DNA of 64,000 nt, from positions 33,701,169-33,765,168 of the forward strand of contig NC_067490.1 in NCBI RefSeq assembly GCF_947179515.1, read 5' to 3'. Positions 23,333 to 36,100 of the stretch are shown in pieces. The translations under genes and the position numbers were made by a program. How positions within the stretch are numbered: the first letter of the stretch is position 1; every line of letters begins with the position of its first letter. The notes under the pieces are model-generated. The model searched no databases. It was not told the origin of the DNA and worked only from the letters and a program-made list of their open reading frames with translations. This stretch comes from Apodemus sylvaticus. Taxonomy: Eukaryota > Chordata > Mammalia > Rodentia > Muridae.

Positions 23333-23527
23333 TTTGTTAGGGTTTTATTGCTATGTATACACACCATGACCAAGGCAGCTCTTATAAAGGACAACATTTG
23401 ATTGGGGTTGGCTTATAGTTCAGAGGTTCTGTCCATTATCATCAAGGCGGGAACATGGCAGCATCCAGGCAGGCATGGTGCAGGAGGAGCTGAGAGTTCT
23501 ACATCTTCATCAATTCTGAAAAAGCCT
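23333..23527 (-). mobile_element. Rodent MaLR-like LTR, truncated
   Basis: Same family as 41850-42075 (shared cattatcatcaagg, catccaggcaggcatggtgc, gctgagagttctacatcttc), read here from its LTR 3' end. The remainder beyond catcttcatc is missing. Confidence 0.6.
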
Positions 23528-23681
23528 CATCTTCTATGCATTATGTTGGAGTCAGGATTTCAATAAATCAATTTTGGGATGATACAAGCACTGAGAATTG
23601 GGAGAAGATAATGATCACTCCAAACAGCTTAATATTTTTTATTATAGAGAAACTGCATATCTAACCTGCAAATTATGGATT

Positions 23682-23763
23682 AGGATGTAGTTAGTGGTAG
23701 AGTACTTCAGTAACATACATGAGGTCATGGGTTCAATCTCAAGCACTACAAAAACAAAAAAAT
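23682..23763 (+). mobile_element. ID SINE, old
   Basis: ggatgtagttagtggtagag (A box region), the catgaggtcatgggttcaat stretch (B box gggttcaat) and the ctcaagcactacaaaaac tail fit the tRNA-Ala/BC1-derived ID element. Several substitutions indicate age. Confidence 0.8.
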
Positions 23764-24536
23764 TGTAAACTGTTTGGTATTCTTTTAGCTTTACCAGTGG
23801 GCTTATTAATTTTTATTCATATCCTTCCCCAAAGTTTTATTAAGCTATAATTAGCAAGTAAAAAGTATATATCTGAATGTGTGTATACATATATATTATA
23901 TTATATATAGTATATATATTATAATATATATTATAAATGATATACAGGTGAAATTTTAATATATGCAGACCTAGTGAAATGATGACAAGCTCATTAGCAT
24001 GTCATCTCACATTCTATTTTTGTGTTGAAAATATTTAAGATCTACTCTTACCAGTTCTCTCGTAAGTATTGTTGTTAGCAGTAGCCACTTGCTGTACTGT
24101 AGATCTCCAGAACTGATTAGTTTTGTATAATTGAACTTTCTACTCTTTGAACAATATGTCTCCCAGTTTGGGGAGAAATATTGTCTCTATATCTTTCTAG
24201 TCCTTTTAATAAAGGGGAAATTCTTTCCCCCTTGATTCTCAGCTTCACTAATGAAGGAATTTAATAATGAATTTAAATGGGAGTTTATAGAAAATTTTAT
24301 TAAATTAAAAGAAAAACATTTCAAGGTCGAAAGTCTGTAAATCTCAGTGGTTGTTCAGTCGATCCACAGCTGTCACACATTTCTAAACAGATAGGTTATT
24401 TCTGTGCCATCGATGAAATGAGCCAATTTAAGCCAGATTAGCAAGTTTATTGAGAAGCTACAGTTGCGTGAGTTCACTGATCTCAAGGACGAAAGCCAGT
24501 GAAGGCACGTGACCATGCAGAAATCAGGGAGTGGTA

Positions 24537-24588
<52 letters not shown>

Positions 24589-24829
24589 AAGAAAGAAAGG
24601 GGCATGCACACAGAGAGAGAAGAGGAGAGGAGATTATATAGAGAGGAGCTTATGGGAGAAGGGCAGTCCAGCCCTAGGACTGGAAAGTTCAGGGTTGGGG
24701 GCAAGATATGCCAGGTAGGGACTGGGGGATGCTGGGAGAATCTGGAAGCCAGATCTGGTTTGGTTATATAAATTATGCACCTCAGTCCCTTGCTCCAGGT
24801 CAGAAACAAAGCAAGAACAATTACCTAAC
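23764..24829. other. No gene seen; TA-rich block and (GA)n
   Basis: 23885-23945 is an AT/TA-rich stretch with inverted symmetry. 24540-24587 is (GA)n followed by GAAA units. Other reading frames lack motifs. Confidence 0.45.
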
Positions 24830-24959
24830 AAATATGAGACAGATATTAATACCTAAAATTGCCTCAATCATCTCAACCCCAGATGCCCAAACACCAGCAC
24901 AAAATATAATCATTGACAGCCAAACAATGTGTCTCTGTCAAAACCCAGCCACCCTACTA

Positions 24960-25918
24960 CAGTAGGCCCTTAGTAATGCAACATAGCTTAAGTACAAGGC
25001 AAAAACATCAAAAGAGTTATAATGAATATGTTCAAAGACCTCAGAGGACATGAACAAATCCCTTAATGACTTCTGTGAAAACACAGTGGAATGAAATGAT
25101 GAAAACGGTAAAAGGTGGGAACACAAGAAAAAAATCAGTAAAGAAATCCAAACCAAAATAAAACTGGAAATGAAAAGGTTAGGAAGTCAAGCACAAACCT
25201 AACCAACAGAATATAAAATATGGAAGAGAGAATCTTCCACTGAAGGCAAGGTAGAAGTCTACCTCAGTTACCCAGTCAAAAAAAAAAAAAAAAAAATCCT
25301 GGCGCAGCAAAGTAGAGGATAGAAACCCAGGTCAAAGGCACATTAAAAAAAGAAAGGAAGGAAAGAAGGAAGGAAGGAAGGAAGGAAGGAAGGAAGGAAG
25401 GAAGGAAGGAAGGAAGGAAGGAAGGAAGGAAGAAAATGTCCCTAACATAAAGAAGAAGATGCCTATAAAAGTTGCCAGAAAATAAATTTTCATGACAGAG
25501 AAATACAAACACAAAATGTACATAAGAAAGAATGAATATTAAAAGCAGAAAAAGAGGGGAAAGCCCTTTTTTCCCTAAAAGCAGAAGCATTAAAATAACA
25601 TACAACTTCTCAACAAATACTCTAAAAGCCAGAAGGCCCTGAGTGGATGTTCTACGAACTCTAAGAGAACACAGATACCTACCTAGATTGCTATACCTAG
25701 CAAAACCATCAACCATACTTGATAGAGGAAGAACAACATTCTACATTAAAACCAAATTTAACCAATATCTATCTATAAATTCAGATCTCCAGAAAATTCA
25801 GAAGGAAAACATCAAACTGAAAAAGATAACCACAGCCAAGAAAACACTAAAAATAAATAATCCCATACCGGTGAATCAAAAAAGATGGGTGGAAACCCAC
25901 ACCATAAAAACAAAATAA
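24960..25918 (+). pseudogene. L1 ORF1 remnant
   Basis: The last part (25643-25918) reads DVLRTLREHRYLPRLLYLAK followed by a Lys-rich tail, corresponding to the ORF1 C-terminal domain. Upstream the frame is lost repeatedly, and a GGAA microsatellite (25349-25432) and an A-run (25279-25297) interrupt it. Confidence 0.75.
25349..25432. repeat. (GGAA)n microsatellite
   Basis: About 84 bp of GGAA/AAGG within the old L1 ORF1 remnant. Confidence 0.97.
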
Positions 25919-26430
25919 CTGGAATTAATAAACACTAGTTATTGATAGCTCTCAATGTAAATAGTCTCAAGTCTTCAATAAAAAGATACAGACTGACAGA
26001 CTGTATTTGAAAATAAGATTTATCCTTCTGCTGCATCCAAGAAATATACCTTACCACCAAGGATAGACATCACTTCAGAGTTAAGAGGATGGAAGAAGAT
26101 ATGACAAGAAAATGGACCCAAAGTCAAAATTAAAATGGTCCTCTTATTAAATAATGAAAAAGGCATTGGTGAAATCCAACATGACAACATTTCTTGAGAC
26201 TGGGAATACTAGTGACATACTTCAACATGATCAAGGTGATTTACCCAAGGCTGTAGACAACAACATCCTAATCAAAGAGGAACAAGACAAGAATGTCCGT
26301 TCTCTCCATACCTATTCAATATTGGACTTGAAATCGTGATTAGGTTTTAAGACAAATGAAGGAATTACAGATTGGAAAGGAAGAAGTCAAAGCATCACTA
26401 CTTGCAGATGATAGGATAGTATAAATCCCA
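25919..26430 (+). pseudogene. L1 ORF2 remnant, endonuclease start joined to RT
   Basis: Endonuclease N-terminal similarity runs to about 26105 (ctgctgcatccaagaaatat corresponds to the CCIQE motif). RT similarity resumes with gaggaacaagacaagaatgt (the RQGCP region) and ends with ctacttgcagatgatag, a changed Asp-Asp box near 26399-26413. The joined parts are too decayed to be a frame. Confidence 0.7.
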
Positions 26431-26795
26431 TAGTAGATGACCAACACAAAACAAATATTTGGAGATGTTTGTTTGTTTGTTTGTTTTGTTCTCATTTTTA
26501 TATTACTGGTCTTGTGCTTATATATTATGTTTTTAATTTGGATTTTTGGCTTTTCTTTGTGTATGTATGTATTTCTTGTGTTTTCATTTTTGTTTGTTTG
26601 TTCAAATGTTCCTTTTCTTTTATTCTTTTTTGTCTTTTTTTTAGTTTGCCTATTTATTTTCTTCAATAAGAAAGAAAACTGCTGGATTTGGAAGGATGGG
26701 AAGTGGAGAATATAGGGATAGAAATAAGGGAAGGAAAGCAGTGGGGAAAAAACTTTATTTTCAAGTTATAAAAATGTGTAGAGTTGTACTCATAC

Positions 26796-26911
26796 ACATA
26801 CACACACACACACACACATACACACACACATACACACACACATACACACACACACATACACACACACACATACACACACACACACACACATACACACACA
26901 CACACACACCC
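26796..26911. repeat. (CA)n microsatellite with TA steps
   Basis: About 115 bp of CA, regularly interrupted by ATACAC units. Confidence 0.97.
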
Positions 26912-27480
26912 CAGTTCCATGGATACCATCCAAAAGAGGCTGACAAAGATCAAGCATGAATTACAAGCACACTTCTACAAGGAGATGAAGGACTGCTGCA
27001 CCTTCATCATGGCAGAAAAGCTAGGTGACAGTTCAGTCCTTCCACCCCACCCCCCCCTACCCCCCACCCCCACACCTCCCATCCCCCCACCCCCCCTACC
27101 CCCCATCCCCCCACCCCCACCCCTACCATAGGCCAAGCCTTGTTAGCTGCCTCCAACCCCTGCCTGGAGCATGGTTCAGGCTGCCCCTCTCCTGTCTACA
27201 CTGGAGGGGCTGAAGAGATCCCAGCACCTAGAGGGCAATCCTTTAACCCCAGGTGCCAAATATCTGCCCTACCCCCTGTATGGTGCTCCTGCCTCCACTG
27301 CACATGCATACCCCAACTTCTAACTACTGCCAGCTTCTAACTGCAAAATTGCCCCAGTGCCTATCTGCGTAATCCTGTGTGAACAGGATGTTATAGAAAC
27401 GACCCTCCCTTTCACCTTGATCTTGGCCAATCATGAAAGCAGGAATAGTAAGGAAGCTTCAAATGAATAAAAAATAGTAC
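26912..27480 (+). other. Unidentified segment; possible small retrocopy
   Basis: From 26923 a frame reads MDTIQKRLTKIKHELQAHF and on for about 40 codons (charged, helix-like, through FIMAEKLGDSS) before entering a C-rich repeat. Downstream there is coherent GC-richer sequence and an AATAAA at about 27464. This layout could be a processed copy of an mRNA, but I do not recognise the protein and see no clear A-tail or target-site duplication. A chance frame next to a microsatellite is equally possible. Confidence 0.25.
27044..27124. repeat. C-rich low-complexity tract
   Basis: Runs of four to eight C separated by A, TA or AT. On minus it has many G runs and could form a G-quadruplex. Confidence 0.9.
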
Positions 27481-27734
27481 AGTGTAATGGTTTTCTTGGT
27501 ATTAGTGCATGGAATCTGTGAGGCTTATTTCTCCACCCGAGCTTTCCCTCCTAAATGAGCAAAGCTTGTTTTGTTTTTCCCCTTTCCACTTCCTAGTCTA
27601 TTATTTGCCACACTACTTCTACCTGAGCTATTTAACATACTTACTTTAAAAACTTCACTTAAACAATACCTTTCTTCCTGTCTTAAATAAGAGAGTTAGA
27701 AAATATTTAACTCTTCAAAAGGACCGGAATCAGC

Positions 27735-28570
27735 ATAAGACACCCCAAGACTAACATCTCAAAACAAAGGAGATTTATTTGCCCCAGAGGAACAAAGGAC
27801 AGAAAATAAGAGACAAAGACAGGAGAGAGGAGACCTGAAGAGGGGAAAGGGAAAAAGGGAGAAGATGGGGGAAGGGACATTTGCCCTGGGGGAACAATGA
27901 ACTGAATAGAGAGGAGACAGATCTAGCCCATAGACAAAAGGCAGTTAACAAAAGGAAAACAGAAAACCCTGTTTGGATGAGTGGTTTAACTTTATTTTAT
28001 TTATTTATTTGATTGGTTGGTTGGTTGATTGGTTTGTTGGTTGGTTGGTTGGTTGGTTTTTTTCAAGACAGGGTTTCTCTATGTAGCCCCTGGCTGTCCT
28101 GGAACTCACTCAGTAGAGCAGATTGGCCTCGATCTCAGAAATCCACCTGCCTCTGCCTCCCAGATGCTGGGATTAACTTGAATTAGGCATATTAATTAGG
28201 TGAGCCAAAGGGGACTTTTGATTGCTAGAGTTCATTAATTTAGTAGCTGGGCCTTAGGAGAGAAAGTGGCCAAATAAGGGGATAGGCCTTAGTGGCAACC
28301 TTTAAGAAAGTAGTCTAACTATTTAACAAGGCAGTCAAATGGGGGAGAAGGGCCAGGCCTGCCAGAACCACAAGGGTTCTGCATTTTGGGTGGGCTCTAT
28401 GCAGGAGTCTTGCTTCTAGTCCAGCCCTTTGCGATACTATTTGGTGGAAATGCCTCGGTTGGATTTGTGTCCTAGCTCCTGCTTTTAGTTAAGTGTTTAT
28501 GGCGCTTTCTGTCTCCTCACTCTCCTGTCTGGGAATCACTGCCCTGGAAATGTTTTAAATCACCTCCCCA
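27735..28570 (-). mobile_element. Possible rodent LTR, interrupted by a B1
   Basis: On minus the left end reads gcaaataaatctcctttgtt, with AATAAA followed by a short 3' segment, as at an LTR R/U5 border. A purine-rich stretch follows. The B1 at 28056-28176 and its tail interrupt it. Outer ends were not defined, so extent is approximate. Confidence 0.4.
27995..28176 (-). mobile_element. B1 SINE with (AACC)n-type tail
   Basis: The plus strand shows gagacagg-like caagacagggtttctctatg, tggctgtcctggaactcact, agaaatccacctgcctctgc and the gatgctgggatta end: the reverse complement of B1. Its A-rich tail has become the TTTA/GGTT repeat at 27995-28062. ttaactt at both sides (27988 and 28174) may be the target-site duplication. 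Confidence 0.9.
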
Positions 28571-30014
28571 ATGCCTCAGTGTTGCAAGAAGGAAGGCTGG
28601 TGGGGGGGGGGGGGGGTTACCTGCACTGTTCCAGCTTCCATTTTTAAATCCAAATTAAGATAATGACAAACTAGTAAAACAACCTAGAAGAAATAAAACA
28701 TACTTGAAAAGAGCTATGTGGGAACTGCACTGTGGGAGGCAGTTGGCAACTACCAATTAACAGAGGCTATTTGTGAGCCAAGTGCTTCACCAAGATTTTT
28801 CTTATAAAGACATGGCTCCTCCAGGGAATTTACTAAGTCTTGAACTGCTAATGAGACTATCACTCGTTGGCCAACCAATACACGCACAGTTGAGTACAAA
28901 TGAGAAGAATCAAGGAAGACTCACTATGTCCCAGTTCCTCAACTCCGTGAGAAGTTTCAGGCCAGTAACATTTACAGAAGATTTTTGTCTTTGCTGTGTT
29001 TGATTTGGCTGCTCATCCCCTTGGTGGTTTCAACTCTAAGCGCTGACTGAAACCAAGGCAACATTCTGTGAACATGTGTACCCCAGCTCAACTCCGTCTC
29101 TAAACTCCTCCTCACCAAGGGAAAGGTTCATCGAAGTCCAAGATTTCCCCCAAAGACATAACTTAAGTCAAGGATAATAAATAGGTTTTTTTTTTGTTTT
29201 TTTTTTTTTTTTTTGTTTTTTTTGCCTCAAGTGCTAACTTCCAATGAAGTTGTATAGAATACTTAAGACCATCTATTGAAAGGATTACAGGATTTTGCTA
29301 CCATTTATCTCTGGCCAGTTAGAGGTGTCTCTCACAGGTAAGATAGGCAGAGCAAAGACAGAAAGTGACAAACAGTGTAAGTAAACAGGAGGTTTTACTC
29401 TTCTCTTTTAAAGTGAAGGTTGGGTGGGCAGGAATTATTGATACTGGGATCCAGGCATCTGCTGCAACACCTGATGATGCAGAAATGGCCTCATGGAGTT
29501 GGGGTCATATCCCAACTTCAAACAAAAGCTCTTCCCCTCTAGCCAAGCTAGTTTAGTAGGAGTTAGCAACGTTTGCTGCCAATGACATTTCCAACAGTAT
29601 TGCATGTGTGGCCCCCAACTAATAGGGGACAAATACCCAGCATGTTGGAGGGGATGAACGACTTGGGTTATTTGGGGGGGGGGTTAGGGGCCGTTTAATG
29701 GTGTACACTCAATCTTTATTATGAAAGCAATTACATGTCAATGTCATTGAAACCTATGGAGAATTTAGCATTTGTTATTTCAATGCAGAAATAAATAGCT
29801 AAAACATCAGGGTCTGAATGGTAACTATTTTCATACTGATGATCGTGTGATTATGTGAGAAGGGGAGAATCATCAGGTTAGTTAGAATTGTGCTCATTTT
29901 TCAGGGTTCACTGGGAAGATTTAAATGTAGAAATAGCTATAGTGTTGCTCTCCATAATATAGCCTCCTTTCTAAATGCTAGCTTAATGGAATTCACAGAT
30001 CTTTATCCTTTTAA
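28571..30014. other. No gene seen; G-run and T-runs
   Basis: A run of about 16 G at 28602-28617 and T-rich tracts at 29187-29223. The frames 28773-29003 and 29365-29556 show nothing recognisable. Confidence 0.45.
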
Positions 30015-30400
30015 CTGTCTGCCCTGATTTATTTTCTGTCTCTGTGATATAAACAAAAACAAAAACAAAAACAAAACACTGACCAAAACCTACTAGGGGA
30101 GGAAAGGGTTGATTCCACTTGCTGGTTACAGAACATCAAACATTCCTGGAGGCAGGAACTGAAGCAGAAGCTATAGTGGAGTCCTACTTACTGGCTTGCT
30201 CCCCAGGTCTTGCTCAGTTTGCTTTCTTATACATGCCAGGACCTCCTGCTAGTGACAGCACAGACCACAGTGGGCTAAGCCCTCCATGCATCAATCACCA
30301 TCAATTAAATGTCCCACGAAATTTTAATCCCTCAACTTCCTCTTCTCAGATGGCTATAGTTTGTCAAAAGTTGACAAAATCTGTCCTGATTTATCTTTTA
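30015..30400 (-). mobile_element. Rodent MaLR-like LTR, old
   Basis: ggggaggaaagggttgattc, ggaggcaggaactgaagcag, ttactggcttgctccccagg and aaaagttgacaaaatc are diverged versions of blocks seen in the cleaner copy at 51226-51622, in the same order. A (CAAAAA)n tract lies at 30053-30076. Confidence 0.55.
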
Positions 30401-30979
30401 ACACTCTCTGGTTTATCTAGCAAAATGTATCCCAGCACAAACTCAGATACAGAATTGCATGCTATGACCAGATAGATCTATAAAAGAGCTCCTTACATAT
30501 TACAATCAAACCTTTGAAGGAACGCTAAGGGTTGTGGAGTCCTCTAAGCTGGCCAGCATTGCTAAGGCAAAAGCTTGAAGAGCTTAGTCTGGTACTGTCA
30601 CTTAGCAGGGTCTGTTGATTCTTCTGGGCCCCACAAGATTTTTTAAATTACTATTTAATTTAATCCAGAGCAATCTTTTTGGAAAAATTCTTTAAGTCTA
30701 ACTATATATGAATCTTTACATCAATGAATGAGGCATTCTTTTCTGTCTTTGATTTACAAAATATACTGGCATCAAGACATACCACTTTGAGCATGAGACT
30801 GTCCCAATTGATTTGGACATGGACTTTGGAGAGAGAAGAGTATTGTCTTCTTTTGTTTATTTATTGTTTGTTTAAGAACTAAGAAGAAGGTCTATTACCT
30901 GATTCAAATAGAGAAAGAATTGGAGTGATTTCTAATGTCATCCTCAGACATAGCATGTAGTTTAATCTGGGGAACCTGT
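30401..30979. other. No recognised gene or repeat family
   Basis: Nothing stands out between the old LTR and the left target-site duplication of the next L1. Confidence 0.45.
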
Positions 30980-31612
30980 AAATATTCATGTAGTTACCTT
31001 CCCTCTGATCTGCTTCTCCACCTGGACCAGATCAGTGGGCCACTCTGAACATCTGCTGAAAACAGGGTCACAGACTGCCTGTCTTCCAGGAAGTCTGACA
31101 TAACAAGAGATACAGGTGAGATTCTCTCCCAAATACCTACACAACCAGAGAGCCCAGCTGAAATGGGGCCTACCCTCTTCTACCAGAATTCCATCTTCCA
31201 TTCAGTCTGCTCCTCTGCCTGGACTGGATACAGAGGCCCACTCTCCTCTCACACTCCACAACCTACCTGTCTCCCAGGAAGTCTGCAGTAAGGACAGACA
31301 CAAAAGGTTTGCTGTAACCAAGGATACAGTCCCCCAGTCTGCAGCGCCCTCTACGACTGGGGTAGATCCTGCCCCTGGAACTCAAAGCCTGCCTATCTCC
31401 CAGAAGGTTTACCCTAACCTTAATACAGAAATACAGGAGGCCTGCTCTAACCAGGGACACAGGGACACCCTGCCCCCTGCTCCAGAACCAGATACAGGAT
31501 TGCCTGCCTCCCAGGTGGCCAGCTCTAACCCAGGTCACAGAGCTCTACAGGCCACCAAAGAGGTGGACACTTGTAAGAGACACCCAAGCTAGTTAACACC
31601 AGAGATAACCAG

Positions 31613-32690
31613 ATGGCAAGAGGCAAGCACAAGAACATAAGCAACAGAAGCCAGTGCAATTCAGCACCATCGGAGATCAATTCTCTCACCACAACAAGCC
31701 CTGGATACTCTAACACACCTGAAAAGCAAGATTCCAACTTAAAATCCCATCTCATGAAAATGATAGAAACCTTTAAGGAGAATATAACTCCCTTAAAGAA
31801 ATATAAGAAAACACAGGCAAACTGACAGAAGCCCTTAAAGAGAAAACAAATTCCTTAAAGAAATACAGGAAAATACAACCTGGCAGGTGAAGGAATTAAA
31901 TAAAGTGGTCCAAGACCTAAAAATGGAAATAGAAACAATAAAGAAAACACAACTGGAGACAACCCTGGAGATGGACAATGTAGGAAAGAAATCAGGAGCA
32001 TCACCAACAGAATACAAGAGATAGAAGAAGGAATCTCAGGCATAGAAGATACCATAGAAGATATCAACACATCAGTCAAAGAAAATACAAAGGGTAAAAA
32101 GCTCCTAACCCAAAACATTCAGGAAATTTAGGACACAATGAAAAGATCAAACCTAAGAATAACAGGAAAAGAAGAGGATGAAGATTCCCAGCTCAAAGGG
32201 CCAGAAAACATCAACAAAACCATAAAAGAAAACTTTCCTAACCTAACAAGAGATCACCACAAATGCACAAGAAGCCTACCAAACACCAAATAGACTGGAC
32301 CAAACAAAGAAAATTCTCTTGTCAATTAATAATCAAAATACAAAATGCATAAAACAAAGAAAGAATATTAAAAGCTGTAAGGGAAAAGGCCAAGCAACAC
32401 ATAAAAGCTGACCTATGAAAATTACAGCAGACTTCTCAATGGAGAGTGTAAAAGACAGAAAATATTGGACAGATGTCATCTAACCCTAAGACAACACATA
32501 TATCAGCCCAGGCTATTATATCCAGCAAAATGCTCAATCACAATAGGTGGAGAAACCAACATAGTCTATGACAAAATGAAATTTAAACAATATCGTTCTT
32601 CTAATCCAGTCCTACAGAGGATACTAGACTGAAAACTCCAATACAAGGAAAGTAGCTACACCCAAGAAAACATGAGAAATTAAACATCTC
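31613..32690 (+). pseudogene. L1 ORF1, start kept, frame lost
   Basis: It starts ATG at 31613 (MARGKHKNISNRSQ), followed by the PGYSNTPEKQDSNLKSH segment typical of rodent ORF1. The first frame stops at 31823-31825. Later pieces are recognisable at the DNA level by comparison with 11400-12115: ggagatggacaatgtaggaa, the cctaacccaaaacattcagg block and aacaatatcgttctt near the end. No long frame survives. Confidence 0.85.
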
Positions 32691-32746
32691 ACAACAAGCC
32701 CAAAGGAAGAGAATCACACATACATAATACCACCTCCAGCAATAAA

Positions 32747-33118
32747 ATAACAGGAACTAACAATCATCTGTCTTTAATATCTCTCAACATCAATGGATTC
32801 AATTCAGCAATAAACAGACCCAGGCTAACAGATTTAATACATAAATAGGATGCAGCATTTTGCTGCATACAAAAAACACACTTATAGTGAAAAAGCAGAC
32901 ACTCTGGTGAAAGGCTAGAAAAATGTTTTCCAAGCAAATGGTCTCAAGAATCAAGCTGGAGCTGCAATTCTAATATCTAATAAAATAGACTTTCAAGCAA
33001 TTGTCATCAAATGAGATGAAGAAGGACACATCATATTCATCAGAGAAAAAATCCACAAAGAGTATATATATATCTCAATTATGAATATCTATGGCCCAAG
33101 TGCAAGGGCACCCACATT

Positions 33119-33149
<31 letters not shown>

Positions 33150-36100
33150 CTTTACTAAAACTCAAAACACACATTGCACCTCACACAATAATAGTGGGAA
33201 ACTTCAACACCACACTCTCACCAATGGACAGGTCATTGAAACAGAAACTAAACAAACACAGTGTACCTAAAAGAACATATGAAACAAATGAATTTTATAG
33301 ATAGTTACAGAACAGTTCACCCCAAAACAAGAGAATATACCTTTTTCTCAGCACCTCATGGGACCTTCTCCAAAACTAAATATATAATCAGGCATAAAAT
33401 AAGCCTCAACAGATACAAGAAAACTAAAATAATCCCATACATTCTATCAGATCACCGTGGACTAAGGCTGGACTTCAATAACAACAACAACAACAACAAA
33501 AAAAAAAAAAAAAAAAAAAAAAAAACAGAAAGTCCACATACCCATGGAAACTGAATCACTCTTTGCTCAATGATAACTTGATCATGGAAGAAATAAAGAA
33601 AGAAATCAAAGACTTCATAAAATTCAATGAAAATGAAGACAGCATATCCAAACTTATGGGATACAGTAAAAACAGTGTTAAGAGAAAAATTCATAGCACT
33701 ACGTGCCTTCATAAAAAATTAGAGATTTAACAGCACAACTGAAAGCTCTAGAACAGAAAGGAGCAAACACACCCAAGAGGAGTAGACAGCAGGAAACAGT
33801 CAAACTCAGGGCTGAAATCAACCAAGTAGAAACTAAGAGAATACAAAGAATCAACAAAACCAAGAGCTGGTTCTTTGAAAAAAAATAAACAAGAAAGATA
33901 AATTCTCAGCTAAACTAACTAATGGGCACAGAGACACTATGCAAATTAACAAAACTGGAAGTGAAAAGGGAAACATTACAACAGAAACAAAGGAAATTTA
34001 AAAAGTCATCAGAACTTACTACAAAAGCCTATACTCAAAAAAACTGGAAAATCTAGATGAAATGTTCTACCTGTACCAAAATTAAATCAAGACAACATAA
34101 CTATCTAAATAGCCCCATAACTCCTAAAGAAATATAAGTAGTCATTAAAATCCTCCCCAAAATCCAACCAAAAAAATAATGCCCAGGGTCAGATGGTATT
34201 AATGCAGAATCCTACCAGAATTCAAAGAAGACATAATACCAATACTCCTCAAACTATTCCACAAAATAGAAACAGAAGGAATACTATCTAATTTATTCTA
34301 GGATGCCACAATTACTCTGATACCTAAACCACACAAAGACCCAACAAAGAAAGATAATTTCAGGTCAATTTCACTTGTGAATATTGATGAAAAAAGTCAA
34401 GAAAATTCTTGAAAACTGAATCCAAAAACACATCAAATCCATCATTTACCATGATCAAGTAGGCTTCATCCCAAGGATGGAGGGATGGTTCAATATACAG
34501 AAATCTGTCAACGTAATACACTACATAAACAAACTCAAGGGGAAAAGTCATGATCTTCTCATTAGATGCTGAAAAAGCCTTTGACAAACTATAAAAACCT
34601 TCATGTTAAAAGTCTTGGAGAGATCGGGAATTCATGGTACATACTTAAGCATAATAAAAAAAAAAGCAATATATAGGAAACCAATAGCCAACATCAAATT
34701 AAATGGAGAGAAACTAGAAGCAACCTCACTAAAATCTGGGACAAGACAAGGATGTCCATTCTCTCCCTATCTATCCAATATAGTGCTTGAAGTTATAGCT
34801 AGAGCAATTAGACAAAGATATAAAAAGAGATGAAGGGGATACGAATTGGAAAGGAAGAAGTCAAAGTAACACTATTTACAGATGATATGATGGTATACAT
34901 AAGTGACCCTCAAAACTCCACCAGGGAACTCCAACAGCTAATAAACAACTTCAACAAAGTGGTGGGATATAAAATTGACTCCAGTCAGTAGTCTTCCTTT
35001 ATACAAATGATAAACCTGCGGAGAAAGAAAGTAGGGAAACAAGCTTCACAATACCTACAAAATAGTACAAAATATCTTGGTGTAACTCTTACCAAGGAAG
35101 TGAAAGATCTGTATGACTAGAACTTCAAATCCCTGAAGAAAGAAATCAAAGAAGACCTCAGAAAATGGAAAGATCTCCCATGCTCATGGATTGGTAGGAT
35201 AAACATAGTAGAAATAGCCATCTTACCAAAAGCAATCTACAGATTCAACACAGTTCCCATCAAAGTTCCAACACAATTCTTCACAGACATAGAGCAATTC
35301 TCAACTTCATATGGAAAAACAAAATATCCAGGCTAGCCAAAACAATTCCCAACAATATAAGAACTTCTGGGGGAATTACCATCCCTGATCTCAAGCTATA
35401 CTACAAAACAATAGGGATAAAGACCTCATGGCATTGATACAGAGACAGACAGAATAGAATCTAAGACAGAATTGAACACACACACCTAACTTGATCTTTG
35501 ACAAAGAAGCCAAAACCATACAGCTGTAAAAAGAAAGCATCTTCAATATATGGTGCTGGTCTAACTGGCAGTATGTAGGAGAATGAAGATAGATCCATAT
35601 TTATCACCTTGCATAAAACTCAAGTCCAAGTGGATCAAGAACCTCAGCATAAAATCAGAAGCGCTGAAACTAATAGAAGGTAAGGAAAGAGCCTCAACTC
35701 ATTAGCACTGGAGGCAATTTCCTGAACAGAACACCAGTGGCTCAGGCTCTAAGATCAACAATAGATAAATGGGACCTCATGGAACTGAAAAACTTCTGTA
35801 AGGCAAAAGACACTGTCAACAAGACAAATTGGCAATCTAAAAAATTGGGAAAAATATTCACTAACCCTATATCCATTAGAGGATTAATATCCAAAATATA
35901 TAAAGAACTAAAAAGGTTAACCTCCAAAACCCAAATAACCCAGTTAAAAAAAACTGGGGTACAAAGAATTAGTAACAGAGGAATCTTGAATAGCTGAAAA
36001 GCACTTAAAGAAATGTTCAAAGTCCTAAGACATCAGGGAAATGTAAATCAAAACGACCCTGAGATTCCACCTTACACCAATCAGAATGGCTAAGATCAAA

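Larger units (their letters stand above)
24830..26775 (+). mobile_element. Old L1 (Lx type), internally deleted
   Basis: It begins within an ORF1 N-terminal region (atgcccaaacaccagcacaa, then ccagccaccctactacagta), passes through a frameshifted ORF1, the first part of the ORF2 endonuclease (25915-26105), then jumps to the RT region (26190-26430). From 26430 it reads as Lx 3' UTR (tagatgaccaacacaaaac, T-rich middle) and fades near 26775. Large deletions remove the rest of the endonuclease and most of ORF2. Confidence 0.75.

Noticed and set aside
31116..31592. 158-codon plus-strand frame upstream of the L1 ORF1
   Set aside because: It lies entirely in the L1 5' UTR and consists of its internal repeats. 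I do not treat it as an ORF0-like gene without expression data.
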